From Macrothele yani (Eukaryota > Arthropoda > Arachnida > Araneae > Macrothelidae), in contig CM077011.1 of the NCBI GenBank assembly GCA_039090855.1, positions 136,030,749 to 136,094,748 on the forward strand: 64,000 nt of DNA, given 5' to 3'. Position numbers and translations under genes: made by a program. This document shows, one piece after another, positions 63,510 through 64,000 of this stretch; position 1 is the stretch's first letter; each line of letters opens with the position of its first letter. The notes under the pieces are model-generated. The model saw only the letters and a list, made by a program, of their open reading frames with translations, made no database searches and was not told the DNA's origin.

Positions 63510-63800
63510 TGTAATACGTCAACTCAAAGGTAAAACCAATGGTTTTGAACTTAAATTTTTTGTGTCAGCATGAACAAATACCTTTTAAAAAGTAATATCC
63601 TCTCTTTTTCTTTTTCATTATTTTCGAGTTATTACCAATCCTAATCTTAAAAAGTTTATTTCTGAGTCTTTCTAGATTGGTTGAGATCAGAGAGGATTGG
63701 GTGAAATTATGATCAGGAGAATCGGAACATACAGGTGCCGTAGTCATTTGGGATAACTACTCTCCGTTTGAAATTTTTTTTAGGTGATATTTATAAATAT
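63510..63800. other. Short intergenic stretch
   Basis: Nothing recognised. Confidence 0.4.
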
Positions 63801-63801
63801 A

Positions 63802-64000
63802 TACAGGGTGTCCGAGAATTATTGGACACATTACAAAATTATATAAAACAAAACATTAAACAGATAGAAAGAAACTGACCGTACTAACTTACAATGTAAC
63901 TACACAAGTTAATAGATTTCGATGTGAGATCCCTTGGTTGCCCGTAGTACGTCCAAGCGATACTCGATTTCATGCCATGTATTGGCAAGCATCTGAGGAG
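63802..64000 (-). mobile_element. Mariner-type element, 3' end, cut by the window edge
   Basis: A terminus TACAGGGTGTCCGAGAATTA starts at 63802, preceded by AT-rich sequence. The minus strand then encodes the transposase C-terminus. The remainder lies outside the window. Confidence 0.65.
63909..64000 (-). CDS. Transposase C-terminus, partial (window edge)
   Basis: The minus-strand frame reads PQMLANTWHEIEYRLDVLRA, then TKGSHIEIY and TAA at 63909-63911. The '.NTW.E.EYRLD.CRATKG.HIE.Y' ending is typical of a mariner/IS630-type transposase group in arthropods. The visible 30 codons have no break, so this copy could be intact outside the window. Confidence 0.62.
   Translation of the reverse strand, partial: PQMLANTWHEIEYRLDVLRATKGSHIEIY

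Noticed and set aside
1..64000. CRISPR arrays, rRNA genes, bacterial operons, integrons
   Set aside because: Looked for and not seen; the content is eukaryotic and repeat-driven.

Overview
This window looks like repeat-dense, AT-rich nuclear DNA from an invertebrate animal, most likely an arthropod. The inference rests on the mix of families: Tc1-like and HTH_48 mariner-like transposases, ZMYM/TTF-type hAT elements, an RTE-like LINE with a GAT-repeat tail, Penelope-like elements (PLEs) with GIY-YIG endonucleases, and a tRNA-derived SINE. There are no bacterial operons, rRNA genes or CRISPR arrays. Almost every recognisable coding sequence belongs to a mobile element, and nearly all are broken. 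Only three short stretches look like host exons (about 16.8, 19.9 and 31.3 kb, all + strand, all phase 0), and their product is not recognised.

Layout. 0-2.6 kb: two PLE fragments on the minus strand. 2.9-5.4 kb: 5'-truncated RTE-like LINE (copy A). 6.9-7.6 kb: inverted PLE dimer. 8.8-11.6 kb: TIR element filled with a diverged ~150-bp tandem repeat. 12.9-15.7 kb: a second LINE family split by a 1.05-kb hAT element. 15.8-17.6 kb: three copies of one tRNA-derived SINE around a possible first exon. 20.5-21.7 kb: mariner. 22.3-27.7 kb: mariner fragment, then a Tc1-like element split by a 4.15-kb hAT element with a perfect 8-bp target duplication. 27.9-29.7 kb: inverted PLE dimer. 29.9-30.6 kb: pogo-like MITE. 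31.5-34.4 kb: Tc1-like element split by a hAT-like element. 35.6-36.6 kb: inverted PLE. 36.8-39.2 kb: Tc1 inside Tc1. 40.6-46.1 kb: LINE copy D carrying a mariner deletion derivative and a 3.1-kb inverted PLE dimer. 48.3-50.9 kb: two more inverted PLE remnants, one split by a Tc1. 51.3-53.6 kb: ~120-bp repeats interrupted by a probable solo LTR. 53.9-58.9 kb: LINE copies B and C, head to tail. 60.0-63.5 kb: two Tc1-like elements. 63.8 kb to the end: the 3' end of another mariner.

The most striking signal is the organisation of the PLEs. Six loci share one topology: two copies joined 5' to 5', with their 3' ends (GIY-YIG end plus a small self-cleaving-RNA-like motif) facing outward. Three of them (6.9-7.6, 27.9-29.7, 42.9-46.0 kb) sit between 12- or 13-bp direct repeats, so each dimer appears to have inserted as one unit; in each, one arm is about 36-65 nt longer at its 3' end. 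Most PLE copies carry a CUGANGAA / 5-6-bp stem / (G)AAA motif resembling the hammerhead ribozyme core described in PLE terminal repeats. PLE pseudo-LTRs, short tails and hammerheads are established knowledge; the density and uniform tail-out dimer topology here are observations from this sequence.

The nesting gives a relative chronology. Insertions that split others (the hAT elements, the inner Tc1, the PLE dimers) are younger than their hosts. LINE copies A, B and C are very alike and probably recent; LINE D and the second LINE family are older.
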